Part shown: piece by piece, positions 5,136 through 5,935 of the stretch
Position numbering within the stretch: the stretch's first letter is position 1
How the letters are laid out: every line of letters begins with the position of its first letter
Source: Acidimicrobiia bacterium
Lineage (GTDB): Bacteria; Actinomycetota; Acidimicrobiia; Acidimicrobiales; Ilumatobacteraceae
DNA length: 5,935 bases
Direction of reading: 5' to 3'
Assembly (NCBI GenBank): GCA_013821025.1
Contig: JACDHN010000175.1
Coordinates: 1 to 5,935 of the forward strand
The notes under the pieces: generated by a model
Database searches by the model: none
What the model was told of the DNA's origin: nothing
The model's input: the letters and a program-made list of their open reading frames with translations, nothing else
Program-made: the position numbers and the translations under genes

Positions 5136-5935
5136 GTGCCGACGCTGATTGGTGTCGACGTGGGCGGCACGAAGTGCCTCGGCGTCGTGCTCTCAGCCGA
5201 TCACGAGGTCCAGGCCACCGCTCGGCGCCCGACGGCCACGAGCTTCGACGATCTCAGCGACACCGTTGCCGCCGTCGTCGAAGAGCTTGAGGGCGGTGCA
5301 GCCGAGCAGTCGCCCATCGGCGTCGGTCTGCCTGGGCTGGTGGATCGTGACGGGCGACTCCACGCTGCGCCGCATCTCGACGACCCGGGTGGGCACGAGC
5401 CGATCGCCGCCGCTGCGGCGTTGTCCGACCGGCTGAACCGTCGGGTGCTGCTCGACAACGACGCCACCTGCGCCACGCTCGCCGAGTGGCAACTCGGCGC
5501 AGGCAGGGGGCTGAACAACTTCGTACTCGTGACGCTCGGCACCGGCATCGGCGGAGGCGTCGTCAGCGACGGAGCCGTGATGCGAGGTGAACACGGGTTC
5601 GTCGGCGAGTTCGGCCACATGCTCGTCGACCCCGACGGCCCGGCGTGCAGCTGTGGCAACCGGGGTTGCTGGGAGACGTTCGCCTCGGGCCGGGCGCTCG
5701 GCGACCTGGCGCGGGCCGCCGCCGAGCGTGGTGGGCTTGATGGCGTGCTGGCCGCTGTCGGCGGCGACTTGGACCGCGTCGGTGGTGAGCAGTTGGAGGA
5801 CGCTGCTCGCCGCGGCGACGCCGGCGCGGCGGCCGTGCTCGACGAGTTCGCCCACTGGATCGGCGTCGGTCTGGCGGCGCTTACGAACGCCTTCGATCCA
5901 GCGGCGTTCGTGCTCGGCGGGGGGCTCGCCGGGAC
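5136..5935 (+). CDS. ROK-family glucokinase, C-terminus cut by right edge
   Basis: There are 266 codons visible, running off the right edge, and most of a roughly 300-320-residue ROK kinase is present. Motifs in order are the ATP-binding phosphate-1 loop DVGGTK (8-13), GVGLPGLVD (62-70), DNDA (107-110) with D109 as the probable catalytic base, and LGTGIGGG (134-141). The ROK signature follows, with GEFGHM (157-162) and CSCGNRGCWE (171-180). H161, C171, C173 and C178 would bind the structural zinc. LGGGLAG (260-266) is the start of the final nucleotide-binding strand. Such enzymes phosphorylate glucose with ATP (some actinobacterial members also use polyphosphate) in the cytoplasm, though other ROK sugar kinases cannot be excluded. 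GTG 5136 is preferred. A TTG at 5124 overlapping the previous stop would add four residues. The position downstream of the SRPBCC gene agrees with the glucokinase (glkA) neighbourhood of Streptomyces as I recall it. Confidence 0.92.
   Translation, partial: MPTLIGVDVGGTKCLGVVLSADHEVQATARRPTATSFDDLSDTVAAVVEELEGGAAEQSPIGVGLPGLVDRDGRLHAAPHLDDPGGHEPIAAAAALSDRLNRRVLLDNDATCATLAEWQLGAGRGLNNFVLVTLGTGIGGGVVSDGAVMRGEHGFVGEFGHMLVDPDGPACSCGNRGCWETFASGRALGDLARAAAERGGLDGVLAAVGGDLDRVGGEQLEDAARRGDAGAAAVLDEFAHWIGVGLAALTNAFDPAAFVLGGGLAG

Overview
The window is high-GC DNA (roughly two-thirds G+C or more, by eye) with strongly GC-biased third codon positions, several GTG starts and overlapping genes. This suits an actinobacterium. 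The gene order (a DEDDh exonuclease of the Rv2191 type, diverging from a PimB-like glycosyltransferase and an Rv2185c-like START protein) resembles the phosphatidylinositol-mannoside (PIM) region that I recall from mycobacteria and the glucokinase region of Streptomyces. The sequence divergence and the presence of queG suggest a deeper-branching actinobacterium, possibly class Acidimicrobiia. That placement is inference from memory and was not searched.

Left edge (1-462, minus strand): the N-terminal 154 codons of a DnaQ-family DEDDh exonuclease that runs off the window. The 122-bp divergent interval (463-584) holds a perfect 14-bp palindrome with the form of a Gram-positive/actinobacterial LexA (SOS) box. 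It lies inside the spacer of a plausible leaderless promoter for the exonuclease. The interval also holds a candidate -10 element for the gene on the other side.

Middle and right (585-5935, plus strand): six co-directional genes. They encode an NYN-domain putative ribonuclease with a long coiled coil, epoxyqueuosine reductase QueG, a PimB-like GT4 glycosyltransferase, a four-helix membrane protein of unknown function, a SRPBCC/START-like protein, and a ROK-family glucokinase cut by the right edge. From queG onward the genes overlap by 4-8 nt or are 8 nt apart, so this part is very probably one translationally coupled operon. The only real gap is the 131 bp between the NYN gene and queG. It carries two identical 39-nt direct repeats, 81 nt apart, each able to form a GC-rich hairpin.

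Functionally the operon mixes tRNA queuosine modification (QueG), envelope glycolipid synthesis (PimB-like), a putative lipid-binding protein, a membrane protein and sugar phosphorylation. Most of the window is ordinary housekeeping. The two things most worth following are the SOS-box-controlled exonuclease promoter and the paired repeat in front of queG. I see no RNA genes, CRISPR array, transposase or clear intrinsic terminator.
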